Source: Zopfochytrium polystomum (taxonomy: Eukaryota; Chytridiomycota; Chytridiomycetes; Chytridiales; Chytridiaceae). Taken from it: a stretch of DNA of 64,000 bases. Under the pieces are notes generated by a model, which saw only the letters and a program-made list of their open reading frames with translations, had not been told where the DNA came from and ran no database searches. The DNA lies in the NCBI GenBank assembly GCA_025765615.1, contig JAIVFJ010000076.1:212335-276334 (forward strand), written 5' to 3'. This document shows, piece after piece, positions 11,091 to 22,775 of this stretch (positions are counted from its first letter, which is position 1; each line of letters starts with the position of its first letter). The position numbers were made by a program, and so were the translations under genes.

Positions 11091-11525
11091 CCCTAGTATT
11101 ATTGCAAAGTACAACTCTGCAAATTCTTTATCGGTCGCAGTCATTCTTGTTGGCAGTAGGTGTATTGGTTTTGTTAGATGGTTCTGCACAACCAGTATTG
11201 CGTCATAGCCATTCTCATCAGGCATGTCAGGGAGCAAGTCTATGCTGATGGCATCCACCGAGATGAAAGCGACTTGGAGGGGTTGAACACGTCCCTATTC
11301 GTGATTTCGTTCTTTCTTGGTTCGGCTGACAATCGTCGCAGGATTTGGTGCAGAGCTTGCAATCCTTCTCCATCCCTTGCCAGTACAATTTCTTGTTCAG
11401 CTTCGCCTACAATCTGACACCCCCAGGGTGCCCGGCCAACGAGGTTTCGTGGTATGCAGCAAGGAGGCGAGTTTGGACGTCTTTGCGTCGGGAACGTACC
11501 GTCGCCCGTCATAACTCAGTTCATC
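11091..11525 (-). pseudogene. Ty3/gypsy-type integrase relic
   Basis: Minus strand, 5' to 3': a strand region with SYDGRRYVPDAKTSKL, then a frame change into the H2C2 zinc domain (HETSLAGHPGG ... CKLCTKSCDDC), then the start of the catalytic core with DAISIDLLPDMPDENGYDAI and HLLPTR. That is the normal integrase order of Ty3/gypsy pol. At least two in-frame TAG codons and a frameshift are present, and the core ends before the second catalytic Asp and the Glu. Its sequence is clearly different from the intact element at 41.8-47.2 kb, so this is an older family. Confidence 0.8.
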
Positions 11526-11626
11526 GTTTTCGTCGCTCCATTTCGGCAGTTTGTTTCGCAGCCTATTTGGAACTGGTTCTTGTTTCTCTCCAAGTCTGGG
11601 CCTCAGGGTCTTGCAAGCATTCTTGA

Positions 11627-11934
11627 TTTACTGGAGGCCGAGTGGTTCCGGAAGAGCGCGGTTCAAGGCAACGCAAACGGCCAGTTCTAATTGGGTATCA
11701 TGTACGAACGAGGTCTGGGCGTCAGGCAGGACCACAAGCTGGCTGTCGAGTGGTACCGAAAGAGCGCTCCAAGGGGATCCGAACGGGCAGTTTAGTCTGG
11801 GATTCATGTACGAACACGGCCTGGGCGTTGAGAAGGACCGCAAGCAGCCTGAGCAGCGGTTTCGAAAGAGCGCGCTCCAAGCCCATGCGGGAGTGCCTGA
11901 GGCGCACGGCCGGGAACGACTGATCTTTTGTTGA
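11627..11934 (+). pseudogene. Sel1-repeat fragment
   Basis: Sel1 units are visible in alternating frames: WFRKSAVQGNANGQF, then MYERGLGV, then a shifted frame with FMYEHGLGVEKD. They match the repeat consensus of the kinase gene at 13.7-17.2 kb. A stop and at least one frameshift make it a relic of a paralogous gene on the opposite strand. Confidence 0.7.
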
Positions 11935-12939
11935 GATGAGGGCGGTGGGGGTCTCACACGAATATGCGTGGCCATGGAAGGAAAGGTTGCGCCGGCAGGT
12001 TCGGAAAGCGGGGGGCGGGGGGAACTCGTTTTGGATACGTGAGAATGGAGGTGTTGTTGTCTCTCGCGAGCGAGCAAGCGAGAGCGACCTTCGCGCGTGC
12101 GCACAGTGTACACACTCCCCCCTTTCCTCTGTCTCTCTCTCCCTCTTTCTCGCTGCCATAACAACGCCTCTCGTGAACAGTTGAACAAGGAGGGGAGGGC
12201 TACTGGAAGCCGAACCCTGTGGTTCGAAAAGGACGTTCTTCTCTCCAAGACGGAGGCCGCCTCCCCTGCCCCTTCTCCCTGCACTTTGTGCAACCCTGTG
12301 CAATACGTACGCTCGTGAGCCATGGCGATTTTACGGCCATTTCCAGATATTTTGCAGAATGTCGATAAAATTTTCATGTGTCGATATTGCGGCACTATTT
12401 ATCTGACATGACATGGGTTTGTGCCGCTTCATTGAATCAATTAGACCGAATCCAGACTCACGTTGAGCGGGACCAAAGTGGCGTGCGAAAGCGGATTGGA
12501 CCGGGACGGCGTGCGGGATGCAGACGGGGCAGCGTTTGGGAATTCGGCAGTTGACTTCGTCTTTTGAACAGCAACGAGACACATTCACATAAAAAGAATG
12601 AGCAGTGCGGGACATCTTTTAACGGTTTCAACGTTAATCGACGCACTGTAGTGGGGAGAACTGATATATCTTTGAAAATAGGGGCGTTAGTGTTAGTAGG
12701 GTCTGCTCTTTTCTTGTGTCGAGTGAATTTGCTTGTTTTTGATGTCCCGCACTGTATCTCTCAAGACACCTGTAAGCTGTAGAAGCGAAGAAAATCATCA
12801 GTGAAGGTTGGTTTCTTGTCGCAGTCGGGGGCAATCTTGAAGACCTTGGGATTGGAACGCTGCAAGCCCCATTTTTTCAGGGTTTTGCATTTCTCCTCTA
12901 TTACTTTGATGCCCGACTTCACTCCATTCTCTCGTCGCT
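11935..12939. other. Intergenic, nothing recognised
   Basis: No convincing exon. A minus-strand stretch near 12400-12600 gives a Cys-containing peptide (NCRIPKRCPVC) but no family match and no supporting splice sites. Short CT runs near 12120-12160. Confidence 0.35.
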
Positions 12940-13197
12940 TTATGCGCTTAAGCTCACTCCCCTTCCTCCAGAAGGCCGCTGCAGCGAGGCACGCTTCAAA
13001 GACTTCACGTCGGACGAAGGGATCGCTGTCGAATTTTGCTGCAAACCAGAGACAAGCTTGCGGACGCGTTCAGCGTCCGTGAGGAAGACCATGAGCATGA
13101 TGCAAGGTGGCACCGAGAGGAACACACATGACGTGATATTCTCGACTCCATGGGCGAGATGAGCGAACAAGACATGCAATCGATTGAAGGAGACCAA
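12940..13197 (-). pseudogene. Terminal-exon relic of membrane protein
   Basis: The minus frame contains FLSVPPCIMLMVFLTDAERV then RKLVSGLQQNS. This parallels the last exon of the gene at 20.2-21.1 kb on the plus strand (FLAVSPSIMFLVLLTDAARV, SKLVSALQQTP). Upstream exons are not found, so it is probably a truncated paralogue. Confidence 0.55.
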
Positions 13198-13749
13198 GGA
13201 GGCCGTGGCGTCAAGTTTGACCGTTCGAAATGTCGTCGCGAATGGAGCCGGCCTGAATAACTGCTAAAGTAAATGTCAGGCGGGAAGAAGACATTCTGAA
13301 TGCCAGAATATACCTTCAAGGAAAAAGAAAACTTCAAAGTTAAAAACACTGGAAATAATTAAGGATAAGGAATATATTTCGTGCACCTTTTCTTCTAAAA
13401 TCCCCCTGTCCTTTTTTTTTTTAGCTTCTTTTTCTCACTCGTTCCGTTCCTGGTGACGGCCAGGCGTGCAGCATGTTTTTGCCCACTGGACCCGAAAATT
13501 CTGTTTGCCCAAGAGCGGACACATGCAAAGATAAAAAGCGAAGGAAAAAAAAGGAGAAAAAAAAAAATAAAGGAATGAAAGAAAGAAGGAAAGGAAGGAG
13601 GTTTTTATTTTTTTTATTTTTTTTGGCGAATCGGGAAGGAAAGAGGCGGCTAGAGAACAAGATATTCATATTACATAATCTCTAAACTCCCTACAAAGGG
13701 CGGGACCAGACCTCGCACCGGAATCGATCCAGTTCCATCGCACAAGTGA
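13198..13749. other. Intergenic, A/T-rich
   Basis: Downstream flank of the kinase gene. A-rich and T-rich runs around 13540-13625. No gene recognised. Confidence 0.5.
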
Positions 13750-16700
13750 CTATTTTTTCTTGGTCATTCGCTCCAGGTTCTTCTGCCCAGACTCGTTGCC
13801 TTGGAGCGCACTCTTCTGGTACCACTCGAAGGCCTGTTTGTGGTCCTTCTCAACACCCAGGCCATTCTCGTAAATGAATCCCAGATTGCACTGCCCGTCT
13901 GCATAGCCTTGGAGCGCGCTCTTCCGGTACCACTCAAGAGCCTGTTTGTGGTCCTGCTCAAGACCGAGGCCTGTCTCGTACATGACTCCCAGATTGTTCT
14001 GCGCAGTTGCATTGCCTTGGAGTGCGCTCTTCCAGAACCACTCGACAGCCTGTCTGTGGTCCTGCTCCACACCCAGGCCACTGTGGTACATGACCCCCAG
14101 ATTGCACTGCCCACCTGCAATGCCTTGGAGCGCACTCTTCCAGTACCAGTCGACAGCCTGTTTGTGGTCCTGCTCAACACCAAGGCCATCTCGAAACATG
14201 GTTCCCAGATGGTTCTGTGCAGTTGCATCGCCTTGGAGTGCACTCTTCCAGTACAACTTGACAGCCTGTTTGTGGTCCTGCTCAACACCCAGGCCATAGT
14301 GGAACATGAATCCCAGATTGTTTTGCCCGCCTGCATTGCCTTGGAGTGCGCTCTTCTGGTACCATTTGACAGCCTGTTTGTGGTCCCGCTCAACGCCTAG
14401 CCCGTCTCGAAACATGGTTCCCAGATTGTTCTGCGCAGTTGCATTGCCTTGGAGTGCACTCTTCCAGTACCACTCGACAGCCTGTTTGTGGTCCTGCTTC
14501 ACACCCAGGCCATTCTCGTACATGAATCCCAGATTGCACTGTCCGTCTGCATTGCCTTGGGGTGCGCTCTTCCAGTACCAGTCAACAGCCTGTTTGTAGT
14601 CCTGCTCAACACCCAGGCCTGTCTCGTAAATGACTCCCATATTGTTCTGTGCGGTTGCATTGCCTTGGAGTGCACTCTTCCGGAACCACTCAACAGCCTG
14701 TTTGTGATCCAGCTGAACACCCAGGCCAGTGTGGTACATGACCCCCAGATTGCACTGCCCACCTGCATTGCCTTGGAGCGCACTCTTCCAGTACCAGTCG
14801 ACAGCCTGTTTGTGGTCCTGCTCAACACCAAGGCCATCTCGAAACATGGTTCCCAGACTGTTCTGCGCAGTTGCATTGCCTTGGAGCGCGCTCTTCCAGT
14901 ACCACTTGATAGCCTGTTTGTGGTCCTGCTCAACACCCAGGCCATAGTGGAACATGAATCCCAGATTGTTCTGCCCGCCTGCATTGCCTCGGAGCGCGCT
15001 CTTCTGGTACCACTCAACAGCCTGTTTGTGGTCCTGCTCAGCACCCAGGCCTGTCTCGTACATGACTCCCAGATTGTTCTGCGCAGTTTCATTGCCTTGG
15101 AGCGCACTCTTCTGGTACCACTCGACGGCCTGTATATGGTCCTGCTCAACACCCCAGCCCTCCTGGTACATGAGTCCCAGATTGCACTGCCCATCAGCAT
15201 TGCCTTGGAGTGCGCTCTTACGGTACCACTCGATAGCCTGTTTGTAGTCCTGCTCAATATCGCGTCCGTAGTAGTACATATCTCCGAGCCGGTTTTGTGC
15301 GTCTGCGTCACCTGCCACCGCCTTCTGTTTGCAAGCCGAAAATTTGTCCTGGTTGTTCACGGAGCGAGTGCCTTTCGCACGGGCGCGAATGACGGGAGGT
15401 GGAGACGGTGAGGCGTTTGCGACGAAAAGGCCTAAAAAGAAAGCCAACGTCCTCACCGGCAGGAAAGCATGCCATGATTTCGTCGTCCGAGATTCGGTCG
15501 TCCGGGTGCTTCTTGCAGCAGTTCATGGCCAAATTGACGAGGAACGACAGCTCGGTGGGGACGTCTGCGGCCGTCGGGAGCGTCGGACGGTCACCGACAA
15601 TCAAGGACTTTGCATCCAAGTAGTCGCCGTACGGGTTTTCGTCTTTCAAAAGTTCAAAGACGGTCATTCCGAAGCTCCACGTGTCCGTCTTGGCGGTGAG
15701 TTGGCTCAAAGGCCCCGAGAGTTGCTCGGGTGAGCACCAGTTGAGGGTACCCTTGCTTTGTGTCGTGGTGGTGGACGACAGGCTGCCGATTCTGCGTGCG
15801 AGACCAAAGTCGCCGAGCGCAGCAGAGCCGTCGCTGCGTATGAGAATGTTGTTGCCTTTGACGTCGCGATGGACGATGTTCTGCTCGTGGATGTAGCGGA
15901 GTGCGTTGGCTGTGTCGCCGAGAATAGACACAATAGCTCTGCACCAATCTTCCTTCCTCTCGCGTAAACGGCCGAGATGTTTTCGAGCCGTGCCTGATCG
16001 TTAAAGCGGTTGTTTGTTAGCGTGTCGTTTCTCATGGAAAGGAAAACTAAATTCCATACTTTCACACAGTTCCGAAACAAGAAGGTACTTGAGATTGGTG
16101 GAGACGCCAAAGAGGGTCAAAATGTTCGGATGGTCCGAAACGTCTTGCCACGCCCGAACTTCCTTCACGATGTTGCTCTCAATCCGGTCGGGTGTGACAT
16201 CATCAAACTTGAACACCTTGACGGCCACGAGCCCACGGCCAGCCAGCTTCCCCTTGTAGACGACCGATGAAACGCCCCTTCCAAGGCGATAAATATCCTG
16301 CTCTATGAACTGAACGTCTCTTGAGCTGATCATCCACTGTTGCAGTTGAAGGTTGAACTGACTTTCCGCGGCGCCCACGACGGTGTTGACTTCGTCGTCA
16401 ATTTCTTTCAGGTCGCTTTCTTCCAGCGAGACGTTGTCGAGTTGTGTTTCCTGACGAATCAGGCTGCGTTTTTCCCGGACGGCGAGCACCACGTCCGCAA
16501 TCTTGTGGCGGACGTTGTCGGAGACGGCGTCGGTGAGCTTGGCGGTTTCGTCGATCGACGTTCTGCCAGATTTGATGGCCTGAAGCACTTCTTCCTTTGT
16601 CTGTTTGGATATGTCGAGGAGGAGGTTATAGTACTTTTCGGTATCGATTTTCATCTCAGAAACCGTGCCGTTGGTGGAAGCGATGACGGCGAAATTGACC

Positions 16701-17236
16701 GCCTGCATCTGCTCGCTGAGTTGCTTGCTGAAGTAAGCGAGTTCTTCCTTGATCTTTGGTGCGTGGAGCATGGCTGTGAAGAACGAAAGGTTTTTCTTGG
16801 TCGGAGGGGCCAGCCGCTCATTGAGGTACTCGGTGATCTGGTTGAGCAGTTTGACAAAGTCCGGTATGGCGCGGTTGAAAGGGTCGACGGTCCATGAGCC
16901 GGTGTTGGAGGTGCGGATGAGGTAGCAGATGGATTGGGCGGCCGAAAAGCAGCGGTTGCCGAGCTCGCCGGCGGCTTTCTTGTTTGAGACGAGCTGGACG
17001 TAGTTCGCGGCGAGAAAGTCGAGGATGCCGACGAGGCCCCAGAGGAGCGGGCGGACGGGATCGGGGCAGACCGAGTTGAGGATGGCCCTTGCCGTCTTTG
17101 CACCGGCGTGGAAGCCTTTGGCAAGCTCGTGCACCTTTGTCTCCGCGCCGGAGAGCGGAAGGGGCGAAAGGGGCGGGAGCGGCTTGAAGGAGTAAGGGGT
17201 GGGGGAGGAGGGCGGGGAGGGGATCGCGGTCTCCAT
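13750..17236 (-). CDS. MLKL-NTD-like / protein kinase / Sel1-repeat protein
   Basis: Three exons give an 1131-aa frame: 17236-16060, 15993-15457 and 15431-13750. Intron 1 is 66 bp with a CTAAC branch site. Residues ~25-190 are helical; the segment AMLHAPKIKEELAYFSKQL matches the MLKL-NTD-like (HeLo-related) family of fungal and plant immune kinases. The kinase domain is complete: G319xG321 loop, K340 in VAVK, E359, HRD 434-436 with K438 and N441, D454-F-G. It should therefore be catalytically active. From ~residue 575 come 14 Sel1 repeats of 36 aa plus a partial one, a protein-interaction solenoid. The second intron is modelled at only 25 bp (15432-15456); a longer alternative ends in GTGGCAG. 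There is no signal peptide at the chosen ATG. A GA microsatellite (17285-17370) lies just upstream. A signalling or cell-death role is inference. Confidence 0.8.
13756..15345 (-). repeat. Sel1 repeat array with 6-unit higher-order period
   Basis: Fourteen 108-bp units. Units 4-8 and 10-14 repeat the same series of variable tetrapeptides (FHYG, FRDG, YHTG or YHSG, YETG, YENG), so a block of six units (648 bp) was duplicated recently. Confidence 0.8.
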
Positions 17237-17284
17237 CGTTGTTGTCGTCGTCGTCGCAGCTGAGTGCGTGGGGGGTGAGACAAG

Positions 17285-17370
17285 TGTACGACAAAGCAGA
17301 GAGACAGAGAGAGAGAGAGACAGAGAGAGAGAGAGGGAGAGAGAGAGAGAGAGGGAGAGAGAGAGACAGA
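17285..17370. repeat. GA microsatellite
   Basis: Nearly pure AG/GA run immediately upstream of the kinase start codon, likely in its leader or promoter. Confidence 0.85.
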
Positions 17371-18478
17371 CAAAGTTCCTCGACCGCAATCGAGACGGAC
17401 AGACAGACAGCCTTCCTTTGTTGCTTGATAGTCGACAAAAAATAATAATACAATTATTATTGAACGTGCCACCGTCTTTTTGTAATATGACCAACGTCGT
17501 CCAGGACCCTTCACGCGTTCGCTTCGAAAGCTCCCAGGTATTCATCACGAGAAGTATAAATAATTATTTGAATCCAAAAATCTGTTTCTTCGTTGTTCAA
17601 AATATTCCAGCGAGCTCCTTGGGTACAGAAAAATTATGAACAGTTTGAACATTTGGACGCTGGGTGAGAAAAACTACAGAATCTTTCTGTGATCGTTACA
17701 CAGAAACCTATACCGTGTTCTCTGCCTCGTCGTCAAGTCGGACTTGCGCAGTTCTCCGCGGTGGTCCGGCCGATTTTCTGCTGCCCCCGCTTCCGCTTCA
17801 CACCTGCAGCAGTTTCCCGCCGAATTGGCCTCTTCCTCGTCCGACTTCTTTTTCTTCTTCTTCTTCGATCGTGCTGACGCTCGCTTCCCGGCTCCGTCCT
17901 CATCCCTACTGGGCGATCGTGGGCGCGGCAGGCGGATTTTCTCGCTCTCGATGAAGGTGTCGCGGGAACGGGAGCGCCGGTTGGATTGCATGGCGGGGAC
18001 CGATTTGTGACGCGGGGGTGAACGGGCTGTGCGAAGGGGCTGCCGTGGTACGACATGGCGGAGGACGTTGCGACGGTGGCGGAGTGCGTAGTGCGGAGGG
18101 TTGTGGTCGCGACAGCGGTGGCGGCGGCGTCGAAGCGGCTGACGCAGACGCGGGCGTTCGCTGACGTGTTGGCGTTGGCGCTGGCGCTGCTCGATCGCAG
18201 GGCACCTCCGCCGCTGACAGGGTTAGGCGTCGTCACCTTCCTTGCACCAGCCGCTACGGAATCCGTCAGCGCTGCAGTACACGGAATCGGCGTCGTCGTC
18301 GTCTCTCTCGGTCGCGGAAACGACGACAACGCTTCCTCCGTGCGTCGCATCGGGCGTCGCCGTCGCCACCGTCGTCGTCGTCCGGGACGACATACGCATC
18401 ACCAGGGGCGGGGCATCGCAAGCGGGATTCAGCCTGGTCGCCGCTTGCACCGCAAGTCCGACACTCCCCCGCTGCGCG
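17371..18478. other. Low-complexity region, possible basic protein
   Basis: Minus-strand 17991-17674 gives an Arg/Ser-rich, poly-Lys peptide (SNRRSRSRDTFIESEKIRLP) resembling an RS-type or nuclear basic protein, but with no confirmed exon structure. Overlapping frames on both strands are long because of GC composition. AGGGTTAGG at 18219-18227 is a short telomere-like motif. Confidence 0.25.
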
Positions 18479-18995
18479 CCCGGGCGATGCTCAACTTGCC
18501 CTTTCGGTCGACCCCCGACCGCGCGCAGGACGGAGGGGCGAGGTGGTCGTTGACGTACTCGATGATCCTGGTAAGGAGGTCGACAAAGTCGGGCACGGCG
18601 TGGTTGGACGGGTCGACGGCCACAAGTCGGGAACGGAGGTGCGGACGAGGTGGCAGATGGACTCGGCGGCGCGCAAGCAGGAAAAGCCGAGGTCGGCAGC
18701 GGCTTCTTTGTTCGAGACGAGCAGGTAGTTGCCGGCGAGAAAGTCGAGGACGGCGATAACTCCCGGGTTTCGGACGGGATCGAGGCAGACAGAGTTGACG
18801 ACGGCCCTTGCGGTCCCTGCGCCGGAATGGAAGCGGTCGACATAGGCGATGAATCTTTTCTCGGCGCCGGAGAGCGGGAGCAGCAGGAGCGGCCTGAAGG
18901 TGGAGGCAGGGGAGAAGGAATCGCGAAGGTGGTCGCCTTCGAAATCAGGTCAAGGAACGACTCCTCCATTGCTCTTTGCAGTATTGCATGACCTC
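18479..18995 (-). pseudogene. Frameshifted paralogue of kinase N-terminal domain
   Basis: Minus strand reads PLSGAEKRFIAYVDRFHSGA, then VLDFLAGNYLLVSNKEAAAD, then RAAESICHLVRTS. Each matches the N-terminal domain of the kinase gene (PLSGAETKVHELAKGF, ILDFLAANYVQLVSNKKAAG, SAAQSICYLIRTS). After VPD the frame shifts by one base (~18625) into VDPSNHAVPDFVDLLTRII, again homologous. The homology stops near 18480, before any kinase domain. Confidence 0.8.
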
Positions 18996-20179
18996 GATCA
19001 CGGACATGGAGGGAGTCGTTTGAGGAAGCAATGGCAGAACGACTGCTGCTGGATGGTTGAATGTCTTCCAAAAGCTCAATGGGCTTCTGATCAGATTGCC
19101 TTAGCCGTCCTTCGCTGCCTGACACCGGACATTGTCTCTTCTGCGAATAAATTGCGAGCATAGCTGTCTTTGAGACAAAAATGAGTGTACATTTGGAGAA
19201 GTAAGGGAGGAGGAATGAAAGCGACAACAAACGCATGTATTATAATTTTTATTTTTGCGAAGAAAGCTTACCCCCGACTCAACCGACGAATAGACGGTAA
19301 GGTTGTGTAGAATACAAAAGAGAAGACGGGAGGGTTGCGCTGGCAGAGTCGAGCAGCGACATATGGTGGTGCTCTGCGCCGCGATCGCCGTGAGCACTCG
19401 CTCTGATCAGGAGGGACTCTTTCGAAATTCGATCTTTCTGTTGTGAACAATTAGTCAACGCCGAGAATTATTTTCTCAGTTCTGAATAATATTTACTGTA
19501 AGTTACACCACGCCACGTGATGACCGACTTCGAGTGAGGCTTGTCGCAGACACCGATTCGACAAACTTCGACGCGTCCTAACGACTTCGCTCCACCTCCG
19601 CTTACCCCCCACCCTCCCATCGCGGCCGACGGCAGGAGCGCCTCCAACCAGGCCCTGACCGGCGCGTTGCTGAGCCTCTCTATAGTAAGTCTCAGCGACA
19701 TGCACAGCCTTTGAAGATCTCACAATATTCTCGGCAAATCGCCGACGACGATCGATCTCTCGATTGATTTGATCTCTCGACCGCTTTGGCTTTCCCAAAA
19801 CTCGACCGAAGGGCGTCTGCTTCCGGGAACAAATCAGCAAAATCAAGAATTTCCACCTCTCTGGATCTATCTGGATCGCTCTGATGTTTTACTTTTTATA
19901 TGGCCTGTCGTCGGCCGTTCTTGAACGCGAGTATGCGATCAGCCCTCCCAGCACCTCTTTATTTAATTCGGTCTACGTATCATTGTGTAAGTTTTGCATT
20001 AAAGAAGGACACCTAAGGTCAATCACTTACCTTACTTTGACAATCAGTAACACGAACCATTTTGGTACTCAGTCTCTTAGAGATTTCTGTCCATCACTAA
20101 TCGCCACACATTGACCAACTAGTTTGCCGCTCTCTCTTATCATACAAGCTACCGCGCTCTGATTCTCCTGTTTCCACAA
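18996..20179. other. Intergenic, nothing recognised
   Basis: No domain recognised on either strand. Some minus frames near 19500-19850 have plausible composition but no splice or domain support. Confidence 0.35.
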
Positions 20180-21143
20180 ATGGAGCAGCGACTCTGGCTG
20201 ATCGCAGGGGCAGTCGCCTTCATTGAATTCTCCCTGAACATGTTGGTTCTCCATTTTCATTGTGGTATTCGACTATTTGAATACTCTGTTCAACATCTTG
20301 GGATTCTCGGAAACCAGAGCTGGTGCGCCCATATCATTTGTAGTACCACGTATCCCTAACTGTGATTATTAACAACACGCAGACGGCGTTCTGTTCATTC
20401 GGAATCTTGAGGTTAGTGTTATCGCTTCCTGAGCGAATATGTGCGTTCTCTACCCTGGCTTTACCAAAATATCTCTAGGCCGATTTCGGCATGATCCCAG
20501 ATCCGAACGAGCAAAGAACTTCGATCACGCTCATGGTTTACGTGATTTCCACCGACACCATCTTCTTCTTAGACTCACAAGCGCGGATCATCACCGGCAT
20601 GGCTGATGGGGCCAATACCAAAGTCTTGGCGTGGCACTATCTCGATGCCTTTTTGCGGTGCGTCTGCTACTCCGGCGCGGTGTTCCTCTATTTCGTTACT
20701 TCCGGTGAGATATTTTTTTGCTAGTCCTCGGTTGTGAAGCCAAAAGCAAGAAATTCTCTCTTCTCATTCTTTTCTGTCTCGTGTAGGCGGAGTCTTTTAT
20801 CCTACATCTGAAGGTAAGGAATCGACGAAAACAACTCCACGGTAGTTTGAAAACCATGACGGGTTCGCCCCCAACCCCTCCCAAAAAAAAAAAAAAAAAT
20901 GCATGGCCGCTCACCAGCTTGGTAAGAAACGAAAAAGTGGCCTAAATATTCACCCGATTGTTCACTAAACCCTTAAAAATCATTTTTGCAATAAGGATCT
21001 TCCTTGCCGTATCCCCGAGCATCATGTTCTTGGTCCTCCTCACGGATGCAGCCCGCGTCAGCAAGCTCGTCTCTGCCTTGCAGCAAACCCCGACGGAGCT
21101 CACTTCGTCCGTCTTTCAGTCTCCGAACCTGCGCCCGGAATGA
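20180..21143 (+). CDS. Multi-exon membrane protein, family unknown
   Basis: Phase-consistent exons at 20180-20264, 20383-20411, 20479-20704 and 20787-20813, plus a last exon from about 20996 to the TGA at 21143. One more small exon is needed between the last two for the frame to close. The first exon is a start Met plus a membrane segment (LWLIAGAVAFIEFSLNMLVL). The third contains IPDPNEQRTS followed by hydrophobic stretches around TIFFLDSQARIITGMADGAN. The last exon is hydrophobic (FLAVSPSIMFLVLL) with a short cytosol-like tail. I do not recognise the family. A related terminal exon lies at 12.9-13.2 kb on the other strand. Confidence 0.5.
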
Positions 21144-22110
21144 GGTTGTAATAAAAGGAGCATGGGAAACCCTGTAACAATGGGGTGAAACATTCCGATT
21201 GTGTAATCCCTATGGAAGTCACGATCTTCATGGCATGGCGCTTCGGATGAGCAGTAGTGCGGGAGCAACCTGCTTTACATTAGCAAATAAGCAAGTGGCC
21301 AAGCCATTTTTCGGCCAGCCAAGAACAGCCGCCTTCAGTCCGAAATGGCAGTGGCAGACGTGGACGAACCGCAAGCAAGCGGCCGGCCGCAACGTGCGCC
21401 AGAATCTGGTCGGCGATCTCGGTGGAGTCCGAAGCGACGGATACTGCCTCGTTGCGGTGGTTCTGAGCAAACTCGCTTATCCTACCCTCTCCACCTCTCC
21501 GTGATAGGAGAAAGCACGCCCCTCCTATATTGGAGGCTGCGAGCCAGCCAAGGCGAAGCACCTGGCTTACGAGTTCCTCTCACATGCGGTGGAGTGCAGC
21601 GAGCCAGTCACGGGGCGGACCATGGTCTGAATTTGCATTGGTGGGTCCATCGAGGAATGGAGCGATGAAAGCAGTGAAGATGGAATAACAAGGCATGCAG
21701 GTGAAGAGTACGACGGTTCTTTAACGCTTGAAGAAGTCGTCGGATCGCAAGGAAGAGCGACGTTGCTGCCATCGTGTGCGTGTTCTTGGCGACGGACTTG
21801 GCGAGGCCAGCGGATGTGGCGGGGGCGGCTTCTGGGGAGGGGGTTGTGAGGGTTACAGTGTTAGGGGAAAAAAAGGAAGCTTAACGTGATGGTTCCGCGC
21901 AATCAATGGGAGTGAGAAAATAAGGACCGGACCTGGCCAATGGGATTGCCAGCTTCAACTCATACTTCTTTTGCCGACGGTAGATTGCTGGCGCAGCGTT
22001 CAGCGTTTCCGTGATGATATTCGCGTCGAGATTTCTCGCTGGTGCGCAGCTTCGTGACCACGCAGGTCAGAGCGTCTCCAATGGGTTGAAGCCGTTGTGT
22101 CTTGGAGATC
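21144..22110. other. Intergenic, nothing recognised
   Basis: No supported exon. Confidence 0.35.
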
Positions 22111-22725
22111 TCACCACTGAAGAAGCAAAGGAAGCGGACCAGGGCGGCGACCAGGGCTTGCTGCCGAAGGGAGGTTCCAACCGTAGGGCGGCGTTAGCTG
22201 GATTTGGTGCGGGATTGCATCTCCGGGCTTGGACTGCGGTGTGCTTTGTTGTAATTTCCGATTGTTTGTTGGATACTCATCCAAACTGGCAAGGCATAGG
22301 TGAGGTCCTATTTCGCAACACAAAGGTCGCTCTGGCTGAACTGCTGCAAGATTCATACAGTCAGACGGCCTGCCCAGGTACGACAGATACGCATCAAAAA
22401 GGGTGATATCAGATGGCGCATGGGCAGCTGTTTCTAATTTGATTCGGCTTCTATTCAAAAGGGTCATTGTAGGACGATAGATGAATGGCTCACCCCGGTC
22501 ATTGATAGGCTCCTCCACCGATTTCCGAAGTATCGGATGACCCCAACGGTGGCTAGCCAAGGACTGATTTTGAGAAATTATGTCGGATTGTGGGTTGCTG
22601 GATTGTTCCGTGTCTTCCGAAGACCTGCAACCCTGAGAATCGGAAAGAAAAGAGTTGAGTGCCGATGGGGCGGTGGTCCCAGTAGGAAATTCAGAATCAT
22701 TGAGAAACCTGGAGACATCCACCAA
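22111..22725 (-). CDS. Unrecognised coding-like frame
   Basis: A 204-aa minus-strand frame with balanced composition, including TLFDAYLSYLGRPSDCMNL and EPFIYRPTMTLLNRSRIKL. No family recognised. The C-terminal ~50 residues look less protein-like, so a splice donor may lie inside. Status uncertain. Confidence 0.3.
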   Translation of the reverse strand: MVDVSRFLNDSEFPTGTTAPSALNSFLSDSQGCRSSEDTEQSSNPQSDIISQNQSLASHRWGHPILRKSVEEPINDRGEPFIYRPTMTLLNRSRIKLETAAHAPSDITLFDAYLSYLGRPSDCMNLAAVQPERPLCCEIGPHLCLASLDEYPTNNRKLQQSTPQSKPGDAIPHQIQLTPPYGWNLPSAASPGRRPGPLPLLLQW

Positions 22726-22775
22726 TAGCGCTCTTCTGCGAGCTCAGCAACCTCATCGTCAACTTCTGCTCCTAT

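Noticed and set aside
13690..13745. tRNA-like B box (GGATCGATTCC on the minus strand)
   Set aside because: No A box or cloverleaf; upstream sequence is the end of the kinase gene.
13801..15411. Long plus-strand frames opposite the Sel1 array
   Set aside because: Antisense shadows of a 108-bp coding repeat.
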